The notes under the pieces are model-generated. The model saw only the letters and a list, made by a program, of their open reading frames with translations. It was not told the DNA's origin and searched no databases. A DNA stretch of 64,000 nt from an uncultured Paraburkholderia sp. (GTDB lineage: Bacteria > Pseudomonadota > Gammaproteobacteria > Burkholderiales > Burkholderiaceae), in NCBI GenBank assembly GCA_940747215.1, contig CALNWS010000009.1, positions 1 through 64,000 on the forward strand. The letters run 5' to 3'. A program made the position numbers and the translations under genes. Positions 8,650 to 19,254 of this stretch are shown piece after piece. Position 1 is the stretch's first letter, and each line of letters begins with the position of its first letter.

Positions 8650-10247
8650 TCATAAGACTTATCCGCAAGCTATTCGGCCAAGACACGGCGCCCGCTGACG
8701 ACACACCGCCCGGCGACGAGTTCGACACGAACGGCGGCACATCGGCGCGCAATCCGTCGGGCGCGGCAACCGCATCCGGCGCAGCAAAAGCGCGGCGCAA
8801 GCCGGCCCGCGCCTCCGCGAACAAGGCCGTGCGCGACCCCGACGTGCCCGTCATCATTTCGCACGACGTGCACGGCATCGATCCGTTGCTCATCTCCCGC
8901 AACGCGATCCGCGTGACCGAAGGGCTGCAACAGGCGGGACATCGCGCGTTCATCGTGGGCGGCGCGGTGCGCGACCTGCTGCTCGGCATCAAGCCGAAAG
9001 ATTTCGACGTCGCGACCGACGCCACGCCCGAACAGGTGCAAAAACTCTTCCGCCGCGCGCGCATCATCGGCCGGCGCTTTCAGATTGTGCACGTGCAGTT
9101 CGGTCAGGAAATCATCGAAACGTCCACGTTCCGCGCGCTCGTCTATCCACCCGCAGCCGACGCGCCGCCGGCAAAGCGCCTGAAGCGCGACGAACTGGAC
9201 CGCCGCACGCATGCGGTCGACGCAAGCGGCCGCGTGCTGCGCGACAACGTGTGGGGCGAACAGCACGAAGACGCCACGCGCCGCGACTTCACGATCAACG
9301 CGATGTACTACGATCCGGCCACGCAAACCGTGCTGGACTATCACAACGGCATGGCCGACATGCGCGCGCGTCTGTTGCGCATGATCGGCGATCCGGCCAC
9401 GCGCTATCGCGAAGATCCGGTGCGCATGCTGCGCGTGGTGCGCTTCGCCGCGAAGCTCGAATTCGACATCGAGGAAACCACGCGCGAGCCGATCGCGAAA
9501 ATGGCCGATCTGATCAACAACGTGCCCGCTGCGCGTCTCTTCGACGAGATGCTCAAGCTCATGTTGTCCGGCTACGCGCTCGCGTGCCTGAAGCGTCTGC
9601 GTCAGGAAGGGCTACATCACGGCCTGTTGCCGCTGCTCGACGTGGTGCTCGAACAACCGATCGGCGAAAAATTCATTACCCTTGCACTGAACAACACGGA
9701 TGCTCGTGTGCGCGCCGGCAAACCGGTATTGCCCGGCTTCCTGTTCGCCACGCTGCTCTGGCACGACGTGCAGCAGCGCTGGCAGAAGTTCGAGGCGGGT
9801 GGCGAGTATCCGGTGCCTGCGCTGCATCGCGCGATGGACGAAGTGCTCGACATGCAAACCGAGAAACTCGCGATCCACAAGCGGTTCTCGTCGGATATGC
9901 GCGAAATCTGGGGCCTGCAGCTGCGTCTCGAGAAACGCTCGGGAAGAAGTGCGTTGAAGCTGCTGGAACACCAAAGATTTAGAGCGGGGTATGATTTCCT
10001 CCTGTTGCGCTGCGAATCGGGCGAACTCGATGAGTCGGTCGGCGCGTGGTGGGCGAAGTTCATCGAAGGAGACATTGCCGCGCGTGAAGCATTGCTCACG
10101 CAAGGCGGGAAGGACCGGAGCCCCAGAAAACGACGGCGGCGCAGCAGTGGCGCCAGAAACCGCAAATCTGGTGACGGATTGGAGGGCGGCGCACCAGCAG
10201 AACGCGCGGTCAACGATGCGGGCCAGAACGGCTCGCACGAAGACTGA
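8646..10247 (+). CDS. pcnB: poly(A) polymerase
   Basis: About 533 residues. PcnB adds poly(A) to RNA 3' ends, marking transcripts for decay. After a basic, disordered N-terminus the nucleotidyltransferase core shows IVGGAVRDLLLG and KDFDVATDATPE with the catalytic Asp pair, then RRDFTINAMYYD, and YREDPVRMLRVVRFAAKL, all class II tRNA-nucleotidyltransferase/poly(A) polymerase signatures. The C-terminus ends in an Arg-rich tail (RKRRRRSSG), usual for PcnB. The start is GTG at 8646, overlapping the upstream TGA, which indicates translational coupling. folK follows 48 bases later. Confidence 0.93.
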   Translation: MIIRLIRKLFGQDTAPADDTPPGDEFDTNGGTSARNPSGAATASGAAKARRKPARASANKAVRDPDVPVIISHDVHGIDPLLISRNAIRVTEGLQQAGHRAFIVGGAVRDLLLGIKPKDFDVATDATPEQVQKLFRRARIIGRRFQIVHVQFGQEIIETSTFRALVYPPAADAPPAKRLKRDELDRRTHAVDASGRVLRDNVWGEQHEDATRRDFTINAMYYDPATQTVLDYHNGMADMRARLLRMIGDPATRYREDPVRMLRVVRFAAKLEFDIEETTREPIAKMADLINNVPAARLFDEMLKLMLSGYALACLKRLRQEGLHHGLLPLLDVVLEQPIGEKFITLALNNTDARVRAGKPVLPGFLFATLLWHDVQQRWQKFEAGGEYPVPALHRAMDEVLDMQTEKLAIHKRFSSDMREIWGLQLRLEKRSGRSALKLLEHQRFRAGYDFLLLRCESGELDESVGAWWAKFIEGDIAAREALLTQGGKDRSPRKRRRRSSGARNRKSGDGLEGGAPAERAVNDAGQNGSHED

Positions 10248-10295
10248 CGTACCGTTCGCTGAGGCCGTCGAACGATAGTCGTAGGAAGTTATGTC

Positions 10296-10844
10296 ATGAC
10301 GCTTGCTTATCTCGGCCTCGGCGCGAATCTCGGGGACGCGTGCCAGACTCTGAAAGACGCGGTGGTGTGCCTCGCACAACAGTACACCATAACCGTGCTC
10401 GCCAAGTCGAGCCTGTATCGCACTGCCCCGATCGATGCCGGCGGTGACGATTATTTCAACTGCGTCGTCAAAGTCGACACCACGCTCCCCGTGCGGCATC
10501 TGCTCGCGCTATGCCACAAGATCGAGCATCAGTTCGGCCGTGAGCGCCCCTTTCGCAACGCGCCGCGCACATTGGACCTGGACATTCTGCTGTTCGGCGA
10601 CCAGTCCATCGACGAAGCCGATCTAATCGTGCCGCATCCACGTCTGGTGAAGCGCGCATTCGCGCTCGTGCCGCTCATCGAAATCGACCCGACGCTGATC
10701 ATTGCGCGGCACGACCGCGCCGACGCGCTGCTCGACCGCGTGAGCGATCAACGTATCGAAAAAGTAAAGTCGCCATGTCAGTGCCCTATGCTCAATGCAT
10801 TGGCCGAAGGCAACGGCGCAACAGGCAAGGGCCGCTGCGAATGA
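10296..10844 (+). CDS. folK: 2-amino-4-hydroxy-6-hydroxymethyldihydropteridine pyrophosphokinase
   Basis: 182 residues; HPPK transfers pyrophosphate to the pterin in folate synthesis. LGLGANLGD lies at the N-terminus, the substrate loop includes SSLYRTAPI, and the HPPK signature RNAPRTLDLDILLFG is followed by IVPHPRLVKRAFAL. The C-terminal 25 residues run a little beyond the typical end. It lies between pcnB and a nucleoside kinase, the stop overlapping the next ATG. The folate route is otherwise damaged here by the broken pabB. Confidence 0.95.
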   Translation: MTLAYLGLGANLGDACQTLKDAVVCLAQQYTITVLAKSSLYRTAPIDAGGDDYFNCVVKVDTTLPVRHLLALCHKIEHQFGRERPFRNAPRTLDLDILLFGDQSIDEADLIVPHPRLVKRAFALVPLIEIDPTLIIARHDRADALLDRVSDQRIEKVKSPCQCPMLNALAEGNGATGKGRCE

Positions 10845-11551
10845 ATTCACCGCCGCTTACCGTCACGGCGCCGCAACTGCGGCCTCCGTTCGGCTACATC
10901 GCCATTGAAGGGCCGATCGGCGTTGGCAAAACCTCTCGCGCGCGCCGCCTTGCACAGCGCTGGTCGATGCAAGAGTTGTTCGAGCGTCCGCAAGACAATC
11001 CTTTCCTCGAACGCTTTTATCGCGACACCGCGCGTTACGCGCTGCCCGCCCAACTTTCCTTTGCATTGCAGCGCGCCCAGCAGGCGCAGGAAGTGAGTGC
11101 GGCGCATTTGGCGGGCACGCCGCTCATCGCCGATTTCATGACGCAGAAGAACGAAATCTTCGCGCGCCTCACGCTGCAGGACGACGAGTGGCAGCTCTAC
11201 CGCTCGCTCGCCGCGCGGCTCGAAGTGAGCGCGCCCGCGCCCGACTTCGTCGTCTATCTGCAGGCCAGTCCCGAGGTGCTGTTCTCGCGCATCCAGAAGC
11301 GCGCGGTGCCGATGGAACTGCAGATTTCCGACGCGTATCTGCATGCCCTGTGCGACGCGTACAACGAGTTTTTCTATCACTACGACCGCACGCCCGTGCT
11401 GACAGTCAACGCTGAACATCTGAATCCGCTCGACTCCGACGCGGACCTTGCACTGCTCGCCGAGCGCATCGAAACCATGCGCGGCCGCAAGGAATTCTTT
11501 GTTAAGGCACGGCGCTTTAAAGAGCGCGGCCTTTTTCCCCCAACGGATTGA
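10841..11551 (+). CDS. deoxynucleoside kinase family protein
   Basis: 236 residues of the deoxyadenosine/deoxycytidine kinase (dNK) family, which phosphorylates salvaged deoxynucleosides. The P-loop [13 protein letters not shown] is near residue 25. The family DRS-like region appears as [16 protein letters not shown], and the lid contains [11 protein letters not shown]. The start ATG overlaps the folK stop (ATGA), so the two are translationally coupled. panB starts three bases beyond its stop. The same arrangement of folK, a dNK-like kinase and panB occurs across Burkholderia. Exact substrate unknown. Confidence 0.88.
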   Translation: MNSPPLTVTAPQLRPPFGYIAIEGPIGVGKTSRARRLAQRWSMQELFERPQDNPFLERFYRDTARYALPAQLSFALQRAQQAQEVSAAHLAGTPLIADFMTQKNEIFARLTLQDDEWQLYRSLAARLEVSAPAPDFVVYLQASPEVLFSRIQKRAVPMELQISDAYLHALCDAYNEFFYHYDRTPVLTVNAEHLNPLDSDADLALLAERIETMRGRKEFFVKARRFKERGLFPPTD

Positions 11552-11553
11552 CC

Positions 11554-12369
11554 ATGACCTATTTGCAGGAAGCGACCCGGAACGCCATTACCGTGCCGAA
11601 GCTGCAGGCAATGCGCGACGCCGGCGAGAAAATCGCCATGCTCACCTGCTACGACGCAAGCTTCGCCTCGCTGCTCGATCGTGCGGGTGTCGACGTGCTG
11701 CTGATCGGCGATTCGCTCGGCAACGTGCTGCAAGGCCAGACCACTACGCTGCCCGTAACGCTCACCGACATCGCCTATCATACGGCAAGCGTGGCGCGTG
11801 CGCGCACGTCGGCGCTCGTCGTGGCCGATCTGCCGTTCGGCACTTACGGCACGCCTGAAGACGCGTTTCGCAGCTCCGTCGAACTGATGCGCGCCGGTGC
11901 GCAAATGGTGAAGCTCGAAGGCGGCGAGTGGCTCGCGGACACGGTGCGCTTTCTCGTCGAGCGCTCCGTTCCGATGTGCGCGCACGTCGGACTGACGCCG
12001 CAATCGGTGCACGCGCTTGGCGGCTTCAAGGTGCAAGGCAAGACCGAAGCGGGCGCGAACCAGTTGCTGCGCGATTTGCAGGCCGTGCAGGACGCCGGCG
12101 CGCAACTGATCGTGATGGAAGCCATTCCGACGCTGCTCGCAAGCGAAGTCACGAAGCAGTTGCGGATTCCGACCATCGGCATTGGCGCAGGGCTGGACTG
12201 CTCGGGTCAGGTGCTCGTGCTGCACGACATGCTGGGCATTTTCCCCGGCAAGCGTCCGCGTTTCGTAAAGGATTTCATGCAAGGTCAGCCGAGCATTCTG
12301 GCCGCCGTGGAAGCCTATGTGCGCGCAGTGAAGGACGGCACGTTCCCAGGTCCGGAACACATGTTCTGA
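11554..12369 (+). CDS. panB: 3-methyl-2-oxobutanoate hydroxymethyltransferase
   Basis: 271 residues; ketopantoate hydroxymethyltransferase, first committed step of pantothenate (coenzyme A) synthesis. [30 protein letters not shown], the metal-binding region with [20 protein letters not shown] and the catalytic Glu in IVMEAIP are all present, with the C-terminal [17 protein letters not shown]. The start chosen is ATG 11554, immediately after the TGA of the kinase gene; a TTG two codons earlier would add only two residues. It is the last gene of the pcnB-folK-kinase-panB run. Confidence 0.96.
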   Translation: MTYLQEATRNAITVPKLQAMRDAGEKIAMLTCYDASFASLLDRAGVDVLLIGDSLGNVLQGQTTTLPVTLTDIAYHTASVARARTSALVVADLPFGTYGTPEDAFRSSVELMRAGAQMVKLEGGEWLADTVRFLVERSVPMCAHVGLTPQSVHALGGFKVQGKTEAGANQLLRDLQAVQDAGAQLIVMEAIPTLLASEVTKQLRIPTIGIGAGLDCSGQVLVLHDMLGIFPGKRPRFVKDFMQGQPSILAAVEAYVRAVKDGTFPGPEHMF

Positions 12370-12376
12370 TGACGTA

Positions 12377-12410
12377 TCAAAGCGCTCGCCATGCGAGGTG
12401 AGCGCTTTGA
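12377..12410 (+). terminator. strong hairpin after panB
   Basis: A perfect 11-bp stem (12377-12387 with 12400-12410, loop 12 bases) starts seven bases after the panB stop. There is no U-run after it, so it may stabilise the mRNA end or act with Rho rather than terminate alone. Confidence 0.6.
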
Positions 12411-12492
12411 GATACGGTTGAAGTTGTCTGAAAACGCGGGTATCTATCTTCGTATCCCTGTTAATGCGGCGCGGCCGCGAGGAGAGACGAAC

Positions 12493-12627
12493 ATGAGCCC
12501 CTTTTGCCTGATCTATGTAGCCGGAATCCGGGACCACTCAAGCGTACCGCACGATTTGCCCGCGCTACGCTGGCAGAACCGGTTAAGCGGGTGGGTCGGG
12601 CGTTTATTGCACGTTCGTCACGGTTAG
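12493..12627 (+). CDS. possible 44-codon small ORF, unknown
   Basis: An ATG with a good purine-rich site (GAGGAGAG, about eight bases upstream) opens a 44-codon frame beginning MSPFCLIYV. I do not recognise it. It lies in the gap between panB and the pabB ruin and could be a small gene, the start of a decayed gene, or chance. No other gene was found between 12411 and about 12690. Confidence 0.2.
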   Translation: MSPFCLIYVAGIRDHSSVPHDLPALRWQNRLSGWVGRLLHVRHG

Positions 12628-12689
12628 AACGATGCGGTTTGTGGCGCTGCCTTGAACCGCTATTTGCGGCTTTGAGACTGTTCGCTCAA

Positions 12690-13989
12690 GCCACAGTCTT
12701 TGCTGGCACTGCGCCACGATGCGTTGCAGACGAGCAAAACCTCGGCGCGCAGCACATCTTCGCGAGTGAGCGCCCGCTCCGCGGCGCGCAGTTCCGCGTT
12801 TTCCAGCAACACGCCGCGCATGACGCCGGGTAGCACGCCCGATGCGAGCGGCGGCGTCCATCTCGCCTTGCAATTGACCTGCCCGTGCTGACGACGCGCT
12901 CAGCGTCAGCGTGCGAATCGCCACCGAGAGGCAGAAGTCGCCCGACTCGCTCGTCTCTTCGTCTTCAGGCGCATCCAGCCAGCCGATCGCTCCGGTATAA
13001 AGCCCGCGCGGCGTGCTTTCGATTTCGTCGATCAACTGCATCGTGCGATGTTTCGGCGCGCCGGTGATAGAGCCGCACGGAAAGAGCACCCGCAGAATTT
13101 CCGCGAACGACGTGCCGCGGCACAACCGGGCGTCGACGCTCGACGTCATCTGCTAGACAGATGCATACGGCTCGACCGAAAACAGCGCCGGCACGTTGAC
13201 CGTACCCGTCTGGGCGACGCGCGAAATGTCGTTGCGCAACAGATCCACGATCATCACGTTTTCGGCGCGATTTTTCGGATCGTTCGCGAGGAATTCGGCG
13301 TTATTGCGGTCAGTGGCCGGATCGGCGGAGCGCGGCGCAGTGCCCTTAATGGGACGCGCGTGCAGATGGACGCCATGCTTCTCGATGAACAATTCCGGCG
13401 AACACGACAACACCCAGCCGCCGTCGGGCAGCGCGATCAGCGCACCGTACGGCACCGGCTGACGCGCGCGCAGACGCACAGCGCGACAGGCAAGCCGAAC
13501 ATGTCGAAGCCGAGACGATAGTGTAGTTGACCTGATAGGAGTCGCCCCACGCGCAGGGCAGCGTCGATTGCCTCGTTGAACTGGCTCGCGTCGACACTCG
13601 CACGCACGTTCGCCGTGCCCGCCACCGATGGCTCGATCGCGCCGCCATCACTCGCGACGAGCCAGGGCGTCTACCGCTTCGCGCGATAGCCTCCCGCAAC
13701 GTTCGAACAATAAAAAACGCAGCGTGGCACCGCCACGCTGCGTTTCCCGATACTCCGCCGAGTCCGGCTTGAGCAGATGCCGGCCGAATTCGTAGTCGGC
13801 GAGCACGACGGCGTGCATTCAGCGTCGCGTGTCCGCCGTAACGGCCTCGCATGTTGCTTCGAGCTGCGCGGCACTCGCGCAAATCCGCTCGTGCACGAAA
13901 CCCGTGTACAAACGACTCGAACGGAGCGCCGCCGACGCGTCGCAATCGTCGAACAGCGCGAATACTGCGCCGCGCTCTTCTGCCGTCAT
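12690..13989 (-). pseudogene. pabB: aminodeoxychorismate synthase component I (PabB with PabC-like tail), ruined
   Basis: Reading across frames from ATG 13989 gives a PabB N-terminus (ALFDDCDASAALRSSRLYTGF), the chorismate-binding core (PVPYGALIALPDGGWVLSCSPELF, RPIKGTAPRSADPATD, LFPCGSITGAPKHRTMQLID) and the end of an aminotransferase class IV domain (SGVLPGVMRGVLLENAELR). There are several frameshifts in the first third, a TAG at 13153-13155 where relatives have Trp (VWQMTS), and most of the lyase-like C-terminal domain is missing. PabB makes aminodeoxychorismate for p-aminobenzoate and folate. Its loss implies another pabB copy elsewhere or supply from a host. Confidence 0.9.
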
Positions 13990-14014
13990 GCTTACCGCCA
14001 ACTTCAAACCGCCA

Positions 14015-15157
14015 TTAATCGAAGAAGCTCTTCACCCGATCGAACCAGCTCTTGCTCTGCGGGCTGTGGCGTAAGCCGCCTTCCACCAGTGCTTTCTCGA
14101 ACTGCCGGAGCAGATCGCGCTGGTTTTCGTTGAGCTTGACCGGCGTTTCCACTTGCACGTGCACGTAGAGGTCGCCAGCAATGCTAGAACGCAGACCCTT
14201 GATGCCCTTGCCGCGCAGACGGAACGTCTTGCCCGACTGCGTACCTTCCGGCACGGTGAAGCTCGCGCGACCGGCCAGCGTGGGCACTTCGATCTCGCCG
14301 CCGAGTGCTGCCGTGGTAAACGGAATCGGCATCTGGCAATGCAGATCGTCGCCGTCTCGCTCGAACACCGAGTGCTGCTTGATGTGAATTTCGACGTACA
14401 GATCGCCCGACGGACCGCCGTTGATGCCCGGCTCGCCGTTGCCGGCTGAACGGATCCGCATGCCGTCGTCGACACCCGCTGGGATCTTCACTTCCAGCGT
14501 CTTGGTTTCCTTCACCTTGCCCGCGCCGTGGCAATGCGCGCACGGGTCAGGAATGTAGGTGCCGGTACCATGACACTTCGGGCAGGTCTGCTGGATGCTG
14601 AAAAAGCCCTGCGACATGCGCACCGAACCCGAACCGCTACAGGTCGGGCAGGTTTCCGGCTTGGTGCCGGGCTTCGCGCCGGACCCGTGGCAGACGTCGC
14701 ACGAGACCCAGCTTGGCACGCGGATCTGCGTATCGTAGCCGTGTGCGGCCTGTTCCAGCGTGATTTCCGTGCTGTAGCGCAGATCGGTGCCGCGATACAC
14801 CTGCGAGCCCGCGCGGCCGCCACCGCCACGCACGGCGCCACCGGCCACCTGGCCGAAGATGTCGCCGAAAATATCGCCGAAAGCGTCGGCGAAACCGCTG
14901 AAACCTTGCGCACCGGCCGCACCCATATTCGGATCGACGCCGGCGTGGCCGTACTGGTCGTATGCGGCACGCTCTTGCGAGTCCGACAGCATTTCATAGG
15001 CTTCTTTCACCTCCTTGAAATGCTCTTCCGCATCCTTGTTGCCCGGATTGCGGTCGGGGTGATGCTTCATCGCCAGCTTGCGATAAGCCTTCTTGATTTC
15101 GTCGTCGCTCGCGTTCTTTGCGACGCCCAGAACCTCATAGTAATCCCGTTTCGCCAT
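14015..15157 (-). CDS. dnaJ: chaperone protein DnaJ
   Basis: 380 residues, complete type I DnaJ, the Hsp40 that delivers substrates to DnaK and stimulates its ATPase. The J domain starts [12 protein letters not shown] and has HHPDRNPGN (HPD motif near residue 33). A Gly-rich segment follows at about 75-115, then four zinc-binding CxxCxGxG repeats ([32 protein letters not shown]), then the C-terminal substrate domain. It is 268 bases downstream of dnaK on the same strand. That gap holds no gene, only a weak hairpin at 15377-15400 (9-bp arms, one mismatch). Confidence 0.97.
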   Translation of the reverse strand: MAKRDYYEVLGVAKNASDDEIKKAYRKLAMKHHPDRNPGNKDAEEHFKEVKEAYEMLSDSQERAAYDQYGHAGVDPNMGAAGAQGFSGFADAFGDIFGDIFGQVAGGAVRGGGGRAGSQVYRGTDLRYSTEITLEQAAHGYDTQIRVPSWVSCDVCHGSGAKPGTKPETCPTCSGSGSVRMSQGFFSIQQTCPKCHGTGTYIPDPCAHCHGAGKVKETKTLEVKIPAGVDDGMRIRSAGNGEPGINGGPSGDLYVEIHIKQHSVFERDGDDLHCQMPIPFTTAALGGEIEVPTLAGRASFTVPEGTQSGKTFRLRGKGIKGLRSSIAGDLYVHVQVETPVKLNENQRDLLRQFEKALVEGGLRHSPQSKSWFDRVKSFFD

Positions 15158-15425
15158 ATCGGTTCAACGCCACTCACGCAAAACGCACGGTGGCTCCTCT
15201 TGAATGCTGGAGTCTTCCGACTCGTCCGGCCGCCGTTTCATGCCGCTTGAATGCGGCTCGAAACAACGCCCTCCATAAAACAAATGTGCCCGGAGAGCCT
15301 AAAAGGCTCGCCAGGCGTGATAACCGCTTTTGCACTCCCTGCTTGTCTGAATAGACGCAGTCTCTTGTGCAGCTAGGCCGCACACGTTGCCGTGCGCGGC
15401 TTTACGGTCAGATTGCGACCTAGCT

Positions 15426-17378
15426 TTAGTCCTTCTTTACTTCCTTGAACTCGGCGTCGACCACGTCGTCCTGCTGCTGGCTCGCGCCACCGGCCGAAAC
15501 GCCCGCTGCCCCCGCACCCGCTGCTGCAGCTTCAGCGCCTTGAGCAGCCTGCATGTTAGCGTACATCTTTTCGCCCATCTTCTGCGATGCCGTGGCAACC
15601 GCTTCGATCTTGCCTTCGAGCTCGGCCTTGTCTGCTGAACCACTCTTCAGCGCGTCTTCGAGATCCTTCAGCGCGGCTTCGATCTTTTCCTTCTCGCCGG
15701 CTTCGAGCTTGTCGCCGTATTCCGTGAGCGCCTTCTTCGTGCTGTGGGCCAGCGCGTCACCTTGGTTACGTGCGTCGGCCAGCTCGCGCAGCTTGTGATC
15801 TTCTTCAGCGCTCGCTTCGGCGTCCTTCACCATCTTCTCGATTTCGGCTTCGGACAGACCCGAGTTCGCTTTGATTGTGATGCGGTTTTCCTTGCCGGTT
15901 GCCTTGTCTTTCGCGCCGACGTGCAAGATGCCGTTCGCGTCGATGTCGAAGCTTACTTCGATCTGCGGCGTGCCGCGCGGTGCCGGCGGAATGCCTTCGA
16001 GGTTGAACTCGCCGAGCAGCTTGTTGCCTGCTGCCATTTCGCGCTCGCCTTGGAACACCTTGATCGTCACGGCGCTCTGATTGTCGTCAGCTGTCGAGTA
16101 TACCTGTGCGTGCTTGGTCGGGATCGTGGTGTTCTTGTTGATCATCTTCGTCATCACGCCGCCGAGCGTTTCGATGCCGAGCGACAGCGGGGTCACGTCG
16201 AGCAGCAGAACGTCCTTGCGGTCGCCCGACAGAACCTGGCCTTGAATCGCGGCGCCAACGGCCACGGCTTCGTCCGGGTTCACGTCACGGCGCGGGTCCT
16301 TACCGAAGAATTCCTTAACTTTTTCCTGCACCTTCGGCATACGCGTCATACCGCCGACGAGAATCACGTCGTCGATTTCGCCGACCTTCACGCCTGCGTC
16401 CTTGATCGCCATGTGGCACGGTTCGATCGTGCGTTCGATCAGCTCTTCAACCAGCGCTTCCAGCTTGGCGCGCGTGATTTTCAGGTTCAGGTGCTTCGGA
16501 CCCGACGCGTCGGCCGTGATGTACGGCAGGTTGATTTCGGTTTGCTGGCTCGACGACAGTTCGATCTTCGCCTTTTCAGCCGATTCCTTCAGGCGTTGCA
16601 GCGCGAGCACGTCTTTCGACAGATCGACGCCCTGTTCTTTCTTGAACTCGCCGATGATGTAATCGATGATGCGCTGGTCGAAGTCTTCACCGCCCAAGAA
16701 CGTATCACCGTTCGTGGACAGCACTTCGAACTGCTTTTCACCGTCGACGTCGGCGATTTCGATGATCGACACGTCGAACGTACCGCCGCCTAGGTCATAC
16801 ACCGCGATCTTGCGGTCGCCCTTTTTGGCTTTGTCCATACCGAATGCCAATGCGGCTGCTGTCGGCTCGTTGATGATCCGCTTCACTTCCAGACCGGCGA
16901 TGCGGCCCGCGTCTTTGGTCGCCTGACGCTGGCTGTCGTTGAAGTACGCGGGAACCGTGATCACAGCTTCCGTGACCGGCTCGCCGAGGTAGTCTTCAGC
17001 GGTTTTCTTCATCTTGCACAGCGTTTCCGCCGAGATTTGCGGCGGTGCGAGCTTCTGGTCGCGCACTTCGATCCATGCGTCGCCGTTGTCGGCCTTCATG
17101 ATCTTGTACGGCATCAGAGCGATGTCTTTCTGAACTTCTTTTTCTTCGAAACGGCGGCCGATCAGACGCTTGACCGCGTACAGCGTGTTCTTCGGATTCG
17201 TGACCGACTGACGCTTCGCAGGCGCGCCGACGAGAATTTCGCCGTCTTCCATGTAAGCGATGATCGACGGCGTGGTGCGCGCACCTTCCGAGTTCTCGAT
17301 CACTTTGACCGAGTTGCCTTCCATGATCGCCACGCACGAGTTGGTCGTGCCGAGGTCGATGCCGATAATTTTGCCCAT
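15426..17378 (-). CDS. dnaK: chaperone protein DnaK (Hsp70)
   Basis: 650 residues, full-length Hsp70. [17 protein letters not shown] at the N-terminus, [32 protein letters not shown] and [11 protein letters not shown] are the three Hsp70 signatures, followed by the linker [15 protein letters not shown] and substrate domain. The tail is Gly/Ala-rich and ends [10 protein letters not shown], as in other Burkholderia DnaKs. A ribosome site AGGAG lies eight bases before ATG. A candidate heat-shock promoter is at 17471-17498. Confidence 0.98.
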   Translation of the reverse strand: MGKIIGIDLGTTNSCVAIMEGNSVKVIENSEGARTTPSIIAYMEDGEILVGAPAKRQSVTNPKNTLYAVKRLIGRRFEEKEVQKDIALMPYKIMKADNGDAWIEVRDQKLAPPQISAETLCKMKKTAEDYLGEPVTEAVITVPAYFNDSQRQATKDAGRIAGLEVKRIINEPTAAALAFGMDKAKKGDRKIAVYDLGGGTFDVSIIEIADVDGEKQFEVLSTNGDTFLGGEDFDQRIIDYIIGEFKKEQGVDLSKDVLALQRLKESAEKAKIELSSSQQTEINLPYITADASGPKHLNLKITRAKLEALVEELIERTIEPCHMAIKDAGVKVGEIDDVILVGGMTRMPKVQEKVKEFFGKDPRRDVNPDEAVAVGAAIQGQVLSGDRKDVLLLDVTPLSLGIETLGGVMTKMINKNTTIPTKHAQVYSTADDNQSAVTIKVFQGEREMAAGNKLLGEFNLEGIPPAPRGTPQIEVSFDIDANGILHVGAKDKATGKENRITIKANSGLSEAEIEKMVKDAEASAEEDHKLRELADARNQGDALAHSTKKALTEYGDKLEAGEKEKIEAALKDLEDALKSGSADKAELEGKIEAVATASQKMGEKMYANMQAAQGAEAAAAGAGAAGVSAGGASQQQDDVVDAEFKEVKKD

Positions 17379-17470
17379 TTTTAGTAATCTCCTAACTTTG
17401 ATCGCTGCGGGAATCGCCTTATCTGCCTTCTGGCGCGGGGCGATCCGCTCTCAATTTCTAACTGCACTGA

Positions 17471-17498
17471 ACATAAGTGCGTCCACATCGTTTTCAAG
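17471..17498 (-). promoter_or_regulatory. candidate sigma-32 promoter of dnaK
   Basis: On the minus strand a perfect sigma-32 -35 box CTTGAAA (17498-17492) is followed, 13 bases on, by ACTTATGT, a weak match to CCCCATNT. It would start a leader of about 85 bases before dnaK. Confidence 0.5.
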
Positions 17499-17528
17499 AC
17501 CTCTTTTGCGATGCGGTCATTTATTTTT

Positions 17529-17970
17529 TCAATCGGCCCAACTTTTCCTCGAATCCGCCTGCTCAGGCCTCGCAAGCCCCCCTTCACGAGCGACGCGAAT
17601 CTTCTCACGCGCGGCCGCCACCGCCGCCTCGAACTGCCCGAGGCCATGCCAGCCGGTTGCCCGGCCAAGGCGTTTGCCGCGATAAAAAGAAGAACCACGT
17701 GGGTACACCGTGCAACATGAAGCGCTTGCCGAGCTCACGGTGTTCGTAGACGTTGCTGTGAAACCATTTGAGACCGAGTGCGCGAATCGCGTCCGGCTGG
17801 GCGATCATGGCTTTCTTGGCGATCTCGCAGTTGAAGCAGTCGAGACCCCAGAAGAACACGACGGCCAACTCGTCCCCGGCTTCGGCGAGTGCGGAATCGA
17901 ACGACTCGGCGTTCAATTCCTGCATGCCGAAAACCGAGAACGCGGTAAAGTCGACGGGAATATTGGCCAT
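17529..17970 (-). pseudogene. thioredoxin-family protein, frameshifted in an A5/T5 run
   Basis: The N-terminal 90 residues read as a thioredoxin-fold protein commonly found between grpE and dnaK in Burkholderia. The CxxC active site is CFNC, in VVFFWGLDCFNCEIAKKAM, and the cis-Pro region is HGVPTWFFF. At the run of five A's at 17684-17688 (plus strand) the frame changes, and the C-terminal helix (YRGKRLGRATGWHGLGQF) continues in another frame. One base fewer would restore it. The fold's last helix is lost, so function is doubtful. A sequencing error in a short homopolymer is also possible. Confidence 0.7.
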
Positions 17971-18009
17971 GACCCGAGCTACGGCCGATTCGGCAAGAAC
18001 CGGTGCCGC

Positions 18010-18579
18010 TTACTTCGGCGCGGCGACCGTGACAAGCGCCGGACGCAGCACGCGGTCGGCGATCACGAAGCCCTTTTGCAACACGGCGACCACGGTGTTC
18101 GGCTCCTGATCGGCCGGCACCATGGAGATAGCCTGATGGCGATGCGGGTCGAACTTTTCGCCGACCGGATTGAGCGCAACCACGCGACCCTTTTCCAGCG
18201 CGCCGGTAAGCTGGCGCAGCGTGAGCTCGACGCCTTCGCGCACTTTCTGCAGGTCGTCGGACGAATTGGCGACCGCGGCTTCCAGGCTGTCGATCACCGG
18301 CAGCAGATGCTCGGCGAAATTTTCGATGGCGAATTTGTGGGCCTTGGCGACGTCTTCCTGCGCGCGGCGGCGCACGTTTTCAGTCTCGGCCTTGGCGCGC
18401 AGGAAGCTTTCCTGCAGCTCGGCGAGCTTTGCCTGAGCTTCGGCCAGAGCAGCGTCGGCGCCGGTTGCGGGCGCTTCCTGCTGGGGAGCTGCGGCCTCGG
18501 CGGCTTGGCGCGCGGTTTCGTCGGCGGGCGTGGGATTCTGGCTCGTTAGGTTCTCTTGGTTCTCTTGCGTGTTTTCCAT
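18010..18579 (-). CDS. grpE: nucleotide exchange factor GrpE
   Basis: 189 residues; GrpE releases ADP from DnaK. An acidic, Gln/Ala-rich N-terminus (about 55 residues) is followed by the long coiled coil ([25 protein letters not shown]) and the beta domain with [11 protein letters not shown] and [26 protein letters not shown], the family signature. The start ATG at 18579 gives the usual MENTQEN beginning. A near-perfect sigma-32 promoter lies about 125 bases upstream, so grpE heads the trx-dnaK-dnaJ group. Confidence 0.97.
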   Translation of the reverse strand: MENTQENQENLTSQNPTPADETARQAAEAAAPQQEAPATGADAALAEAQAKLAELQESFLRAKAETENVRRRAQEDVAKAHKFAIENFAEHLLPVIDSLEAAVANSSDDLQKVREGVELTLRQLTGALEKGRVVALNPVGEKFDPHRHQAISMVPADQEPNTVVAVLQKGFVIADRVLRPALVTVAAPK

Positions 18580-18702
18580 GTCGCTGAAAGTCGAAAAAAG
18601 TAAAAACCAAAGTAAGCGGCAGCAGAAAAAAATCAGCCGCAATTTGTGCGTTGCAAAATTGCGACGGACGATTCCCCCCTGCATTACGCGTATTACAACT
18701 TC

Positions 18703-18731
18703 AGATGGGGGCTCCGAAAGTCCATTTCAAG
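18703..18731 (-). promoter_or_regulatory. sigma-32 heat-shock promoter of grpE
   Basis: On the minus strand CTTGAAA (18731-18725), a 14-base spacer and CCCCATCT (18710-18703) match the RpoH consensus CTTGAAA-N11-16-CCCCATNT at every defined position. Transcription would start near 18695, giving a leader of about 115 bases before the grpE ATG. Confidence 0.85.
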
Positions 18732-18934
18732 CGCCACTGGCCGATCTTTTCAAACCGCCGGCCGGCGGCGGAAATGCGCGGTTACAACCATTATTCCGAC
18801 GCAACCAGATTCAGATTGAGGGAAATGGGCAAGTGACCTATGCTCTAATAAAATAATGGAAAAGACGCGTTAACCCTAATCTGACGTATTCCTTTCCCGC
18901 GATTTCAAAATCCACCCAAAAGCCCGTTTCAATA

Positions 18935-18963
18935 CTGCTACCTCTTAAGCTGCTACCTCTTAA
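18935..18963. repeat. 15-bp tandem duplication
   Basis: The 14-mer ctgctacctcttaa occurs twice with a period of 15 bases (18935 and 18950), just ahead of the small ORF at 18979. Confidence 0.85.
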
Positions 18964-18978
18964 AAGGAAAGTACTACC

Positions 18979-19254
18979 GTGAAACTGACCTTTGCAATCT
19001 CGATGGTCGCACTGGTACTGATTGCGGGCACCACGACCATCTGCATGTCCGGCGCTGTGAGCGGCCACACCACCGAATACGGCGGCGTTCACGCCACCAT
19101 GGAACAATTCTTCACCTCACGCGAAAATTTGTCGATAGTGCGGCGATCGCGTTTGGTCGGTCGTCCGTGCAATGCGGCGGCAGGCTCGCGATACGTTTTG
19201 CGCCGCTCCAGTTCCTCCTGCCGCTTCACCCTGCTTTCCTCTGTTTCCGCATAA
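18979..19254 (+). CDS. possible small exported protein, unknown; 3' half antisense to hslR
   Basis: GTG at 18979, with AAAGGA about ten bases upstream, opens a 91-codon frame. The first 40 residues resemble a signal peptide and mature start (MKLTFAISMVALVLIAGTTT, then Cys at about residue 22). From about residue 40 the frame is antisense to the hslR 3' end and loses any protein character. I do not recognise the family. Perhaps a small periplasmic or lipoprotein gene whose 3' end was cut off by a deletion that also changed the hslR tail. Confidence 0.35.
   Translation: MKLTFAISMVALVLIAGTTTICMSGAVSGHTTEYGGVHATMEQFFTSRENLSIVRRSRLVGRPCNAAAGSRYVLRRSSSSCRFTLLSSVSA

Noticed and set aside
15744..16793. 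349-codon open frame opposite dnaK
   Set aside because: Shadow of DnaK codon bias; composition rich in Arg, His, Val and Phe with no domain.
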